Shown: positions 21,464 through 34,324 of the stretch, piece by piece | Layout: each line of letters starts with the position of its first letter | How positions within the stretch are numbered: position 1 is the first letter of the stretch | Notes under the pieces: model-generated | The model's input: the letters and a program-made list of their open reading frames with translations, nothing else | Databases searched by the model: none | Told to the model about the DNA's origin: nothing | Position numbers and translations under genes: made by a program | Source: Ottelia alismoides | Lineage: Eukaryota > Streptophyta > Magnoliopsida > Alismatales > Hydrocharitaceae | Assembly (NCBI GenBank): GCA_037367405.1 | Contig: JAZKJV010010120.1 | Location: forward strand, 310,001 to 374,000 | Direction: 5' to 3' | Length of the DNA: 64,000 nt

Positions 21464-24196
21464 CTACTGATCTTTTTTAGGATTTTCTCCTTTATTCCCC
21501 TTCACCCGGCGGAGTGCCTCAGGGAAGGGGATGGTAGGGGCCTCCACGGATGGAGGACTAGGAGTAGGTCCCTGTGCCTGTGAAGGATTAGAATCCATAC
21601 AATCATCATCATTCAACACATATGGACCCGTAATTTGAACAGAAACCTTTCCTTTATTCATATTTTTGTTTTTCTTGTTACCACAGTCTATAGATACAAA
21701 AGGTGGTAACATCACAGAGGGAGGCTCAACAAAAGTAGATGTGATGGCCTCTGTACCACCACCGGCACCTGTCTTTGCGGCATCAGCACCGCGCTCTGGC
21801 TCGGCATCCAAAATGGTGGCATCAGCACCACCGTCTGCATCTGGTCTCATGACGGCCTCAGTACCGTCGTCTGGATCTCCATCATTGGTGGCATTAGCAC
21901 CACATTCTTCAACATCATCATTAGCGGCATCAGCACCGCTACTCTGCTCCTCTGGCACTCCTGGTTCAGCTGGTGGTTGTAGCTCAGAAGAGGCACCGCC
22001 GGCTGGCATCCTACCACTCCTGGTAGTCACAAAATCAGCACCATACAAAGAAAGAGATATGTCACTCAAATAGTCATTAGGAGAGGTATCCTCTATAAAC
22101 TCTACCTGCTCAGACTTCCTTTTCAGATTGTTTGGGTTAGGTTCAATCTGAGCGGGTATGGCGTCCTTGCCTTTGATGATTTCCCTCATCTCCTGCCGGA
22201 ATTCATCCATTTCTTGCCTGAAGGATGCTCGCTGTTCGGAGAGCAAGCGGGCAAGATCGTCTAAAGCTGGGTTCTCAAAAGCCGGGGCCTGAGAACCGGA
22301 TGGGTTCCCTTGCGGGAAATGAGGATGCTGCTGCTGATACTGCTGGTATTGGGGAGGATGGGGATATGACTGATGAGGCTGCTGACGCTGCGTCCACTGT
22401 TGTCCTTGATAGGCGGGATGAGGACCTTGCTGGTACTGTTGCTGCTGGGCATATTGGGGCTGATGTTGCTGCTGTGGTTGCTGGCTGCTCTGCTGTTCTT
22501 GAGCTGGATTCTGCTGGTGAGATAAGGAGCCACCGTTGCCCCCAACGGAATCCGGGGTGATCACGACGAATCCCGACCTGAGGGTACCGATCGTACCAAA
22601 TCCCATTGACTTCCATCAATGGTTCCTGCTCAAAGGAGGGTGGAGGAAGAACTACCAGTGGCTGCTCCCATTGGTAAACCACCATCTGAGTGTCCGGAGA
22701 TGGCGGTTGCGTTGGGTAGTACTGTAGCAGTGGAACCGGCTCTGCCTGGATGTGGTTAACCTGGCGGTACGAGGCAGAAGGTTGGTTGGAGCTGCTACTA
22801 CTGGGGTCAGCCCGTGACCTGGGAGGCTGCTGAGAAGAAGTTTGTGCCTCCTGGATGCAAAGGATCTGCGTCTTCAGGTCACTCATTGTCTTGGCAATCT
22901 GGTCCATCTGGGCCATGCCTTGCATCTGTTTCTTCTCGAGGATCTTGAGACGGTCCAGTTTCTCACTAATGATGCCCATGTCGGCTGCGGCTGATTCAGC
23001 TTGGGCTGCGGCTGCCGATGAAGTTTGAGGACCGACATCGATGCGGGCGATCCTCTGGAATGATCCCGCTCCTTGTGGGGGCTTCTGTTGTGTGTAAACA
23101 TGGGCTTGGGCCATGACGGTTGAGTTTTCTGCCATGCCTTCGTAGATGGCCCAAACATCGTCCTCACCCTTGGAAAAATAGGACCCACCGCAAGAGGCGT
23201 TCACTAGCCCCTGCAGCTCCGGTGTCAGCCCACAAAAGAAGCTCTGAACTAGATTGGGCTTAGATATGTTATGGTGTGGACACCGGTCGATGAGCTCTCT
23301 GAATCGATCCCAGGCTTCTTGGAATTGTTCGTTCAGAATCATGACAAAGTTGTTGATCATAGCTCTGGCTGCATTCGTCCGGCCGAGAGTGTAGTACTTC
23401 TTCAAATACGCGGTCCGGAGATCTGCCCAAGTGTCGATGAATCGCCCCAGGTGTTTGAGCCAGTATGTGGCTCTGTCGACCAAGGAGAACGGGAAGGCAA
23501 TCATCTTGATGGTGTCCTCGGTCATCAGCCTAACTGTTGGAGGTGGAGGTGTGGCTCTTCGGTCGGCAACCCATGGAATTTGGGTAGAAGCTGAATGGTA
23601 TGGGACTGAAGCTCGAAATCTCCATGGATAGGAGGGAGTCGGATCCACCGATGTGTGAGGGAAGCTGCTGGGTTGTGCAATTCTCGCATGATGGTTTGCG
23701 GCGGCCTCTCAGCGTCGGGATCACCTCCTCCTGCATCAGGTCCTCCTCCACCACTGCTACCGCCCCCAGGTCGGTTTTCTCTCATTTGTGCTATCTCTCG
23801 CATGAGATCACCCATGAAGGTTCCCTGATCGCGTATCTGCCTCTGCATTGTCTCCAGGGATGCTAGCAAGGAATTGTTGATAGCCGCTTGATCAAATAAG
23901 AAAGGAGGGTGATCATGGTCATCTGGGTGCTCTCCTCTGTCAGCCATGTCTGGGTTCTCTGAAAAAGCAAAAGAACCCATCTCAGGTGCCGTCAAATGTT
24001 CTGAGCTCTGCGATGCACTAAAATCTGAGACTCCTTGACTGATGGAAGGGGAATGAGAAGGGTGGTCGAGGGGGAACAGGGTGGAAGTAAACTCAAGCTC
24101 GGAGAGTGGACTCTCCGAGGTAGTCCTAGATGAATGAGGAGGAGTGCTGGATAGCGGTGCCGATAGAGTCGTCCAAAGAGACCTCCGTCCCATCAT
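21464..24196 (-). pseudogene. B: broken gag
   Basis: Start chosen at the first ATG of AAGATGATGGGACGG (24196), in the same ATCAAGATG context as D. N-terminal region to HGLPTEEPHLHLQ; a net 28-base loss near 23531 relative to A shifts the frame. The retrotransposon gag domain follows (MIAFPFSLVDRATYWLKHLG, AWDRFRELIDRCPHH, FFCGLTPELQGLVNASCGG), then a Gln-rich stretch, broken by an extra C in a C-run near 22536 (five versus four in A). The last part (to 21464) has a Gln-rich segment, a short repeat rich in GADA and acidic residues, and ends KGENPKKDQ. No CCHC zinc knuckle is visible. Structural particle protein in working copies. Confidence 0.88.
21720..21990 (-). repeat. B: degenerate acidic/Ala-Gly repeat at the gag-protease junction
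   Basis: On the sense strand, units of about 12 codons with (G)ADA or TEA followed by acidic residues and Gly (for example GGADATILDAEPERGADA). A has the same block at 30060-30290. Confidence 0.6.
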
Positions 24197-25948
24197 CTTG
24201 ATTATTGGGAAGAGCAAGGTGAATGCAAAATGAAGAAGAAAGAAGGGAGATGCAAAATTGCGCACAAGTGTGATGTGTTTTTGATCTTGACCTAAATATA
24301 ACTAGAAATCAAACACAAAACAGGGGTGAGTTCACCAACTCAACACATGAAGCCGTGAAGGTTCGGCTTTTATCTTGTCAGTTTTAATCTTGAATTCAGG
24401 AATTTATCTTATCACGAGTCCTTAGAGCGCTACGCCTAAAGGAGAGAGAGTACTGCCGGAAAAGTATTCCCGTACTTGTCCTCCTCCTGTGTAACCTGTA
24501 GCATGCGCTTTTTAAGATCCTTGTAACCCTTCCTGGATCCCTACTCAGCCAAAGAATAAGAGAGAGGAAGCCAATAGGCGAAACCGATACTTTGGATCTC
24601 GCTCGCAACGGAATCACCCGTAAGCGTGCAAGATCCTACTCAGACGCAGACGGTGAGACAGACACACCCATGAAGGCGTGGCCTATGCTCGGTACTTTGG
24701 ACAAGGTCGGTGCTCACACAATAGTGAGCCACCAATGGCGACCAAGCCCTACTCGCCTACGTACGATAGTAGCGCCAATACTTCGGAAATCCAGGCGATA
24801 CACAAGGCAGTCACAAGCTGGGATTTGGGCTCTAATCCTTACGAAGCACTCTGCTCACTTGGAAGGAGACCTTCCCATGCAACCTGAATACAAGTGAGGG
24901 TGTTGCTCTCCCCAATCAATGAATCCAATTACCAATTTTATTTTTGGTCAAAGTTTTCTTAGCAGTCCCTTTTTTTAATTTTTTTGGTGTTATCGCTTCT
25001 TTTGAGTTGATTCAAACAAGCACCTAACGATTTTTATATTTTCTTTGATCCTACTTTGTCCAAAAACAGAGGTAGAATAGAGTCGGAAAAGCCAATGCAA
25101 GTCGACACTAAGGTGGAAATCTCAACTTTGTGCCTAAATGATGGATGCAAAGTAAGAAGACTTATAACAAATCCCAGCTCTCATCATGCGAGATGCAAAG
25201 CAGAAATTTATAAACCTAACTACATGCCGGTATGCAATTCGGAAATCGTCCTAAGATAGGCAACTGCTACGTGAAGAACCACAAGTCAACCACTAATCTC
25301 CAATCCTAAGGTCCGGTCTAGGCTCACCCCTCCTTCTCTCGACACATCGAGTTTAGGAGAAGCGCTTGGCGGGATGAGCTCGTGGCGCGCGGATCGAAGA
25401 CTAATGACTAACTGTTTAATTAAACTAAGTCCAAATACGATCTATAGGTGCATGCAAAGGTTATTAGTGTGTTTGGACCTAATCTATTCGAACAAGCAGG
25501 CCTACATCTAAGGGCTCAATCCACAAAAGAAATGAAAATGAAAACAAAACCGGAAAATGACAATCGAAAAACGTGATGAAAACCGCGGTGAGTCCCCGGG
25601 TGAACAAACACCCGAAAATTAGGCCCGAAGTGTCTGAGAGTCCAAGTCCATGTATTATTACAAATTAATAATCACTCTCTCACAAAATAAAGTGCAAACT
25701 AGTCTAATCACTCTCTCACTCTTCCTGCTCTCTCCTGCAGGCTTGGCTTAAGAAAAGCCAGCTCCGCTTCACGTGGTTGCTTCGGATCCCCTAGGCGATC
25801 CGCCTCGCTCCGCGGTCCCTCGCAAGAAGACAAGAAAAGAGTGGTCAGAAAGCTCAACAATATATATCAAAAATAAGAGAGATAAAAGAGCAAGAAATAA
25901 TGAAGACAACAAACACAATCAAGCAAAAATATGAACTACTCGTTGTTG
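24197..25948 (-). other. B: 5' leader between PBS and gag
   Basis: About 1.75 kb with no long conserved ORF. Closely matches the A leader (32565-34305). Several short blocks also match the D leader, such as CCTGAATACAAG, TTTTGGTCAA with TTAGCAGTCC, and CGTGAAGAAC, suggesting conserved RNA elements (packaging or translation). Confidence 0.7.
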
Positions 25949-25967
25949 CTCCCCGGCAACGATGCCA
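25949..25967 (-). promoter_or_regulatory. B: primer binding site (tRNA-Asp type)
   Basis: Sense strand TGGCATCGTTGCCGGGGAG, two bases from the 5' LTR end. It matches the 3' end of plant tRNA-Asp (GTC) with a few mismatches, the primer usual for Athila elements. Confidence 0.88.
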
Positions 25968-25969
25968 TT

Positions 25970-28900
25970 TGATAAACACAGAAATCACGGAGTCTGAAGT
26001 GGTGTCTCACATAAGGCGGAGACAACCGTCGCTGTGACGACTCGCAATGAACCCTGTATTCAATCAACAATTAACCCACACTATAGATCAAGTAATAAGA
26101 AATAAATGTGAAGTTAAAATTTATTTTTAACTCTACATAAATGGTGTATAGGACAAGTATGCAGAGAGTTCGAACACAGGGAGCAAACAAGGTGGATCAA
26201 ACAAATGTGTATGTGTGAGTGTGAAGTGTTGTCTACACCGTGCAATGCAAATATTTTTGTGGGTTTTAATTTTAAATATTTATTTTTTTAATTTTTAATT
26301 TTGTATTTTGATTTTTTAATTTTCTGATTTTTATATTTTATTTTTATATTTGTTCCTTTTTTCAATATTGGAATATATAAGCTATATAATAAAAGAGGGG
26401 ATCAAATATTTAGAAAGATATGGAAAAATAGTCAAAAATTCAGAAATAAAATCTTTTTGGTGTTTTTATAGTTTTTTACTGTTTTTGTGATTTTTGGGTA
26501 TTTTTCAAATTGTTTTTGGTATTTTTAAAAGGCAAAATAAATGAAAACAGTGAGTAAGCTACTGGTTGTGAGTAAAACTATGAATGAAAAATATCAAACA
26601 ACCATCAAAAATTTTCAAACCAATCTTAAAACAAAGATAATAAAAAGAGGAAACTACAGAACTTGAGTTTGCAATTTTTGGAGTTTTCTAGAATTTTTTA
26701 TAATTTTTTGAAATTTTTAGGTATTTTCTAATTTTGAAGGGTTTTCTTTTGAGATTTTTAGTTATTTTTGGACTGACACTAAAATAGGTTAAAGTAGACT
26801 ACAGATAATTTTTTTGAATTTTTCGAGGTATTTTGATATCTTATTGGTATTTTCTAAGCTAGACAGTATTGAAATGGCAAGTTTTTGATTTTTAATAAAT
26901 ATGAAAATGCAATAAAATCAAAAAATAAAAATATGACGTGAAAGTGCAAGTGAACAGGAGCTTAACTTAATTTTTGTGGAATTTTTCAAGTTAAAATAAT
27001 GCCTTAAATAAATCAGACAAGTTCACAAAAATGTCACAGCCTGACAGGGGTATATATGCAAATACACAGAAGTCCAGGGGCATACAAGCAATTTTCCACA
27101 CTTAATATTTAATTTTATAGACCAAATACAAATAAACAGACCCGTAGGGGTATCGGCGCAAAATGTCCACCAGGGCGCGTGACTTGCACGCGCTTGGTAG
27201 GGACCCAACTGTAATATCAAAATCCCCTTGGGGCTTACATGCAATATTCCCAAAAGTTTAACATTTAAACTACAATTTCTGGTACTGAAAACGAAATAAC
27301 CAAAGGGCCGAGGGGTCCTCTGCAAAATGCCAACACCTCACGTGAATAGGTCACGTGAGGTGACGTGGCCGAGGACCTATGTGCAAATATGGAAAGTTTG
27401 AGGGCCTACTTGCAAATTTTACAAAAATTTTAAACTACCAAGGAAAGTTTCAAGACTAAAATGAAATTACAAAAGTTGCGAGGGTATACTTGCAAAATTC
27501 CCTCACAAAGGAGATCGAACGGCTGATAGTCTTCACTTGGACACGTGGCTTGACCTCCTTGCTCGATGACGCTTCGGCCGTGATGGCTAGGATTAGATCC
27601 TCGCGAGAAGATCGACGGTGGAGGCCGGGCTCGATCCAACGGCTGCTGCGCGAACTGGAGGGCACTCCCCGATCCGACGGTGTAGACGCACGGAGGAAGA
27701 ACAAGGAAGAATGACAGCGAGGCGATCTTCCTCGCTCCAGATCTCTGCACTCCGACGAGCTTCGGGGTTCAAAATGGGGCTGCGGCCTCCTGAGGTCGTC
27801 CTCTAGCTCCTGAGGGCTTCAAAAAGCCTCGGCGATGGCCGAGGTGCTCGCGGGAGGGTGGCAGAGCTGGGGGGGCTTCGCGAACTCCGGCGAGGCTCCA
27901 AAAATGGTTAGAAGGTCCAGGGCAAACTGTCTGGACCTCGCAATGGCGGAGATGTAGCGTGGAACGATGGCTGGGAGTACGGTCAGAGGTGCACTCCGGC
28001 GAGGATGATCAATCGGGCGATTCACGCGATGGATTTCAAAATTTCTAGAGGGGTTTTAATCCTACGACTAAGACTAAGCTAATGCATGAAAAATTAGAAG
28101 GGGAGATGGCTTCCTCGACGGTGCCGACCGGAGGGAAGGGTACCTCAGCCACCGGAGTTGGGGGAGGTGGTGGAGACGCCTCCGACTTCCTCTGCCCTGA
28201 CTGAATGCACGCCGCTGGAGCTGTCACCTCCAGGAAGGCTTGGAGCACGAGCGGAGCGAGGAAGGGTGGACCGAAGGTGTTCGAATTCAAATCGAAAGTC
28301 GGGTGCCTCATATATTTGGTTTGACCCCATGACTGGCGAGGCTCCTAGATCGATGAATATTTTACAAATCTTGGGTCCAAAAGCCAATGTTAGTCATGGG
28401 CGAGCTAGAGGGATGATCGAGGAACGTATTTGCAGAAGGAATCATCCTCAAAGGATGAAAGATGAGGCCTCGAAAATCCGCAAAGGCGGAGCAAAAATGA
28501 GGCTGTCAGAGTCCACAGGGGTCTAGGACACCGAGTTGACCAGGGTCAACTAGGGTTTGCGCCTGGTTGGTCCACGTGGACCAACCAGGAAAAACCCTGA
28601 TTAAAACTTTTATTAATTCATTTAAAAATAGAAGAAGGCCAAATTAAATTATGATTATTAAATAAACAATATTTGTTATTTTATGTAGTATTTTATTATG
28701 ATTTTTAATTATTTTTATGAGATATAATTTTATAAGTTTCCTTTTATGCCCTTTATAGGTATAATACATATATATTTTAGTCTTTTATTTTTATTCTGTG
28801 TATTTTAATTTTATTATTTTTGTTTCTTATTTTATAAAATTATAAAATACTTTTATACACTTAATTGTATTTTTATTTTTAATTTTATGAATTATTTTGT

Positions 28901-29730
28901 ATATTTAATAAAATAAAAGTATGGGTTGTATAGGTATACATATATGTATTGTATCTATGTATCTAATATACAAGTATTTTTATTTTGTATTTGATTTAGG
29001 CTTTTATTCTGATTTTAATGTACATAATTATTATAAATAATATTTACAAAATTATAAAAATATAAAATTATAAAGATAATGAATAAATAACAAATGGAAT
29101 ATTTTAATCAGTACAACTGTACAATGTGGGTCCAAAACTCAACTTTCAAACCGTAGCTCCGCCAAATGCGAAATCACCACCATTAAATAGATTATTTTAT
29201 TCTATATACAATTAGAGTTTGATGCATTTGGAGTTTTCAATTGTGAGATACGGGTCTGGGAAGTTGGGAATTTGGAATTTTATTCAGACCATAACTTTTT
29301 ATCTGTACATTATTTTTCAGTGAAATCAATTTTGTATTTTTCTTTATTTAGTTATCTACAACTTTCATGTACAAAGTTTCTTTATTTGAGGTATAAAAAG
29401 TGGAACCAAAAATAGGTCCCAAAATGAATAAAGAATGGATAAAATGAACAGGTATTTAACCCTTATCTCCCCCTACTTTATTCCTTGTCGACCTATTCAT
29501 CAATATGCCTAGGTCTCGGGGTTTTGGGTCATAAAATATTTACAATATTTTATTCTTTTTCTTTTCTTTTATTTATTCTATAATTTTGGCTTTAATTACA
29601 GTATTTTATACACTATTCACATGCGCATGCATGAATGCTAATATGCTCTATTTAATGCTATTTACATGCATTTGCTAGGGTTTTTGAGGCCAAAATGATA
29701 GAATAAAGATGATGAAATGTGGCTTCATCA
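25970..29730 (-). repeat. B: 5' LTR
   Basis: TGATAAACAC to GGCTTCATCA, 3761 bp, about 4% different from the left LTR in the first 300 bp. Relative to the left LTR it lacks 40 bp at about 27897 (left 13130-13169), which removes the predicted splice acceptor. It has the perfect 28-bp G-box palindrome at 28562-28589 and the W-box inverted repeat at 28534-28551. Confidence 0.95.
28534..28589. promoter_or_regulatory. B right LTR: W-box and G-box palindromes
   Basis: AGTTGACC-AG-GGTCAACT at 28534-28551. A perfect 28-bp palindrome follows at 28562-28589, with half-site CCTGGTTGGTCCAC. Confidence 0.65.
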
Positions 29731-29735
29731 ATGTG
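29731..29735. repeat. Right target-site duplication of element B (ATGTG)
   Basis: Pairs with 11176-11180; element A's coding sequence resumes here. Confidence 0.95.
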
Positions 29736-32564
29736 CTCGAGTGATTCTTGTAGAGTCAGCTGAATATGGAATCTGTCTATCATCTAATTGCTGAACTCTA
29801 CCTGCTAATCTTTTTTAGGATTTTCTCTTTTATTCCCCTTCGCCTGGCGGAGTGCCTCAGGGAAGGGGATGGTAGGGGCCTCCTCAGATGGAGGACTAGG
29901 AGTAGGTCCATGTGCCTGTGAAGGATTAGAATCCATACAATCATCATCATTCAACACATATGGATCCGTAATTTGAATAGAAACCTTTCCTTTATTCATA
30001 TTTTTGTTTTCTTCTTACCACAGTACATAGATACAAAAGGTGGTAACATCACAGAGGGACGCTCAACAAAAGTATATGTGGTGGCCTCAGTACCACCACC
30101 GGCACCTATCTTCGCGGCATCAGCACCGCGCTCTGGCTCTGCATCCAAAATGGTGGCATCAGCACCACCGTTTGCATCTGGTCTCACGACGGCCTCAGTA
30201 CCATCGTCTGGATCTCCATCATTGGTGGCATCAGCATCACCGTCTTCAACATCATCATTAGCGGCGTCAGCACCGCTACTCTGCTCCTCAGGCGCTCCTG
30301 GTTCAGCATGTGGTTGTCGCTCAGAAGAGGCACCGCCAGCTGGCATCCTACCTCTCCTAGTAGTCACAAAATCAGCATCATACAAAGATAAAGACTTGTC
30401 ACTCAAATAGTCACTAGGAGAGGTATCCTCTGTAAACTCTACCTGCTCAGACTTCCTTTTCAGATTGTTTGGGTTAGGTTCAATCTGAGCGGGTATGGCG
30501 GCCTTGCCTTTGATGATTTCCCTCATCTCCTGCCGAAATTCATCCATTTCTTGCCTGAAGGATGCTCGCTGTTCGGAAAGCAAGCGGGCAAGATCGTCTA
30601 AAGCTGGGTTCTCAAAAGCTGGGGCCTGAGAATCGGATGGGTTCCCTTATGGGAAATGAGGCTGCTGATGCTGGTACTGCTGGTACTGGGGGGGGATGGG
30701 GATATGGCTGATGAGGCTGCTGACGCTGCCTCCACTGCTGTCCCTGATAAGCGGGACGAGGACCTTGCTGGTACTGTTGCTGCTGGGCATATTGGGGCTG
30801 CTGCTGCTGCTGTGGTTGCTGGCTGCTCTGCTGTCCTTGAGCTGGATTCTGCTGCTGAGATGAGGAGCCACCGTTGCCCCAACGGAATCCGGGGTGATCA
30901 CGATGAATCTCGGGCTGAGGGTACCGGTCGTACCAAATCCCATTGACTTCCATCAATGGTTCCTGCTCGAAGGAGGGTGGAGGAAGAACTGCCAGTGGTT
31001 GCTCCGGCTGGTAGACCACCATCTGAGTGTCCTGAGATGGCAGCTGCGCTAGGTAGTACTGTAGCAACGGGACCGGCTCTGCCTGGATGTGGTTGACCTG
31101 GCGGTACGAGACAGAGGGTTGGGATGAGTTGCTATTGCTTGGATCAGCACGTGACCTGGGAGGCTGCTGGGAAGAAGTTTGTGCCTCCTGGACGCAAAGG
31201 ATCTGCGTCTTCAGGTCACTCATCGTCTTGGCAATCCGGTCCATCTGGGCAATGCCTTGCATCTGTTTCTTCTCGAGGATCTCGAGACGGTCCAGTTTCT
31301 CACTGATTATGCCCATGTCGGCTGTGGCTGATTCTGCTTGGGCTGCAGCTGCCGACGAAGTGTGGGGACCGACATTGATGCGGGCGGTCCTCTGGAATGA
31401 TCCCGCTCCTTGCGGGGGATTCTGCTGTATGTAAACACATGCTTGGGCCATGACGGTTGAGTTCTCTGCCATGCCTTCATAAATGGCCCAAACGTCGTCT
31501 TCACCCTTCAAAAAATAGGACCCACCGCAAGAGGCATTCACTAGCCCCTACAGCTCCGGTGTCAGCCCACAAAAGAAGCTTTGAACTAGATTGGGCTCGG
31601 AGATATCGTGATGTGGACACCGGTCAATGAGCTCTCTAAATCGATCCCAGGCTTCATGAAATTGTTCGTTAGGGATCATGACAAAGTTGCTGATCATCGC
31701 TCTAGCTGCATTAGTCCGGCCGAGAGGGTAGTACTTCTTCAGATACGTGGTCCGGAGATCTACCCAAGTATCGATAAATCGCCCCAGATGTTTGAGCCAG
31801 TATGCGGCTTTGTCAATCAAGGAGAAAGGGAAGGCGATCATCTTGATCTTATCCTCGGTCATCAGCCTATAATGGATCGTGCTGCAGATCATTTCAAATT
31901 CTTGGAGGTGGAGGTGTGGCTCTTCGGTCGGCAACCCATGGAATTTGGGTAGAAGCTGAATGGTATGGGGTCGAAGCTCGAAATCTCCATGGATAGGCGG
32001 AGGTCTGATCCAACGATGAGTAAGGGATGCTGCGGGATTGTGCAATTCCCTCATGATAGTCTGTGGTGGTCTCTCAGCGTCGGGATCACCTCCTCCTGCA
32101 TCAGGTCCTCCTCCTCCTCCACCGCCATCGCCCCCAGGTCGGTTTTCTCTCATCTGTGCTATTTCTCTCATGAGCTCACCCATGAAGGTTCCCTGGTCTC
32201 GGATCTGCCTCTGCATGGTCTCCAAGGATGCTAGAAGTGAATTGTTGATGGCGGATTGATCAATGAAGAATGGCGGGTGCTCATGATCATCAAGATGCTC
32301 TCCTCTGTCAGCCATGTTTGGGTTCTCTGAAAAAGCAAAAGAACCCATCTCAGGTACCGCCAAATGTTCTGAGCTCTGCGATGCACTAAATTCTGAGGCT
32401 CTTGGACTGATGGAAGGGGAATGAGAAGGGTGGTCGAGGGGGAACAGGGTGGAAGTAAACTCAGGCTCAGAGAGTGGACTCTCCGAGGTAGTCCTAGATG
32501 AATGAGGAGGAGTGCTGGATAGCGGTGCCGACAGAGTCAGCCTAAGAGACCTCCGTCCCATCAT
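29736..32564 (-). pseudogene. A: broken gag and start of the protease linker
   Basis: Start at 32564 (ATCAAGATGATGGG context). N-terminal region and gag core (HPPFFIDQSAINNSLLASLE, MIAFPFSLIDKAAYWLKHLG, FFCGLTPEL) end at TAG 31548-31550 where B has CAG. The frame continues after the stop (VNASCGGSYF, then Gln-rich QQPQQQQQPQYAQQQQYQQ) until an extra G in a G-run near 30690 shifts it. The last part (30583-29996) has SEQRASFRQEMDEFRQEMRE and the GADA-type acidic repeat. 29999-29736 covers the segment that leads into the protease up to the B insertion point. Confidence 0.88.
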
Positions 32565-34305
32565 CTTGATTATTGGGAAGAGCAAGGTGAATGCAGAAGA
32601 AGAAGGAAGAAATGAGAAGCAAGATTGCATATAAGTGTGCTGTGTTTTTGATCTTGACCTAAATATAACTAGCAATCAAACACAAAACAGGGGTGAGTTC
32701 ACCAACTCAACACATGAAGCCGTGAAGGTTCCGCTTTTATCTTGTCAGTTTTAGCTTGAATTCAGGAATATATCTTGTAACGAGTCCTTAGAGCGCTACG
32801 CCTAAAGGAGAGAGAGTACTGCCGGAAAAGTATTCCCGTACTTGTCCTCCTCTTGTGTAACATGTAGCTTGCGCTTTTTAAGGTCCTTTTAACCCTTCCT
32901 GGATCCCTACTCAGCCAAAGAATAAGAGGGAGGAAGCCGATAGGCGAAACCGATACTTCAGACCTCGCTTGCAACGGAATCACCCGTGAGCGTGCAAGAT
33001 CCTACTCGGACGCAGATGGTGAGACAGACACACCCGTGAAGGCGTGGCATATGCTCGGTACTTTGGACAAGGTCAGTGCTCACACAATAGTGAGTCACCA
33101 ATGGCGACCAAGCCCTACTCGCCTGCGTACGATAGTAGCGCTAATACTTCAGAAATCCAGGCGATTCACAAGGCAGCCACAAGCTGGGATTTGGGCTCTA
33201 ATCCTTACGAAGCACTCTGCTCACTTGGAAGGAGACCTTCCCATGCAACCTGAATACAAGTGAGGGTGTTGCTCTCCCCAATCAATGAATCCAATTACCA
33301 ATTTTATTTTTGGTCAAGGTTTTCTTAGCAGTCCCTTTATTAATTTTTTTAGTGTTATTGCTTCTTTTGAGTAGATTCAAATAAGCGCTTAACGGTTTTT
33401 GTATTTTCTTGATCCTACTTTGTCCAAAAACAGAGGAAGAATAGAGTCGGAAAAGCCGTGCAAGTCGACACCAAGGTGGAAATCTCACCTTTGTGCCTAA
33501 ATGATGAATGCTAAGTAAGAAGACTTACAACGAATCCCAGCTCTCTCCATGCATGATGCAAAGCAGAAATTTATAAACCTAAACTACATGCCGGTATGCA
33601 ATGCAGAAATCGTCCTAAGATAGGCAACTGCTACGTGAAGAACTACAAGCTAACCACCACTCTCCAATCCTAATCTCCGGTCTAGGATCACCCCTCCTTC
33701 TCTCGACACATCGAGTTTAGGAGAAGCGCTTGGCGGGATGAGCTCGCGACGCGCGGATCGAAGACTAATGACTAACTGTTTAATTAGACTAAGTCCAAAT
33801 ACGATCTATAGGTGTATGCAAAGGTTATTAGTGTGTTTGGACCTAATCTATTCGAACAAGCAAGCCTACAGCTAAGGGCTCAATCCACAAAAGAAATGAA
33901 AATGAAAACAAAATCGGAAAATGACAATCGGAAAACGCGATGAAATCCGCGGTGAGCCCCCGGGTGAACAAACACCCGAAAATTAGGCCCGGAAGTTCAA
34001 GTGTCCAATTCCCTGTATTATTACAAATTAATAAGCACTCTCTCACAAAATAAAATGCAAACTAATCTAATCACTCTCTCACTCCTCCTGCTCTCTCCTG
34101 CCGGCTTGCCTTAAGAAAAGCCGGCTCTGCTTCACTTGGTTGCTCCGGATCCCCTAGGCGATCCGCCTTGCTCCGCGGTCCCTCGCAAGAAGACAAAGAG
34201 ATGGTCAGAAAAGCTTAACAATATCTAGCAAAAATAAGAGAGATAAAACAAGCAATGGTAGACAACTAATCACAATCAAGCAAAAATATAAACTACTTGC
34301 TGTTG
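32565..34305 (-). other. A: 5' leader between PBS and gag
   Basis: Matches the B leader over its whole length; no conserved ORF. Includes GAGCGCTACGCCTAAAGGAG, CACCCGTGAAGGCGTGG and AGCGCTTGGCGGGATGAGCT blocks. Confidence 0.7.
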
Positions 34306-34324
34306 CTCCCCGGCAACGACGCCA
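34306..34324 (-). promoter_or_regulatory. A: primer binding site (tRNA-Asp type)
   Basis: Sense TGGCGTCGTTGCCGGGGAG, two bases from the LTR end; closer to tRNA-Asp than the B site. Confidence 0.88.

Larger units (their letters stand above)
11181..29730 (-). mobile_element. Element B: complete Athila-type LTR retrotransposon nested in A
   Basis: Full structure, read on the minus strand: 5' LTR (29730-25970), PBS (25967-25949), leader, gag, protease, RT, RNase H, integrase, hairpin array, 3' noncoding block, PPT (15013-15000), 3' LTR (14999-11181), flanked by ATGTG duplications. Total 18.5 kb. Coding parts are closely similar to A. The two LTRs differ at about 12 positions in their first 300 bp (counted by eye), so the insertion is not recent. 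Every domain is broken, so movement would have needed proteins from another copy or preceded the damage. Confidence 0.95.

Noticed and set aside
21666..22073. 135-aa plus-strand ORF opposite gag (also 29973-30410)
   Set aside because: Shadow of the acidic repeat of gag in the opposite strand; Ser/Pro/Ala-rich by mirror composition.
25949..25967. tRNA-Asp gene
   Set aside because: Only the 18-19 bases complementary to the tRNA 3' end are present; this is a primer site.
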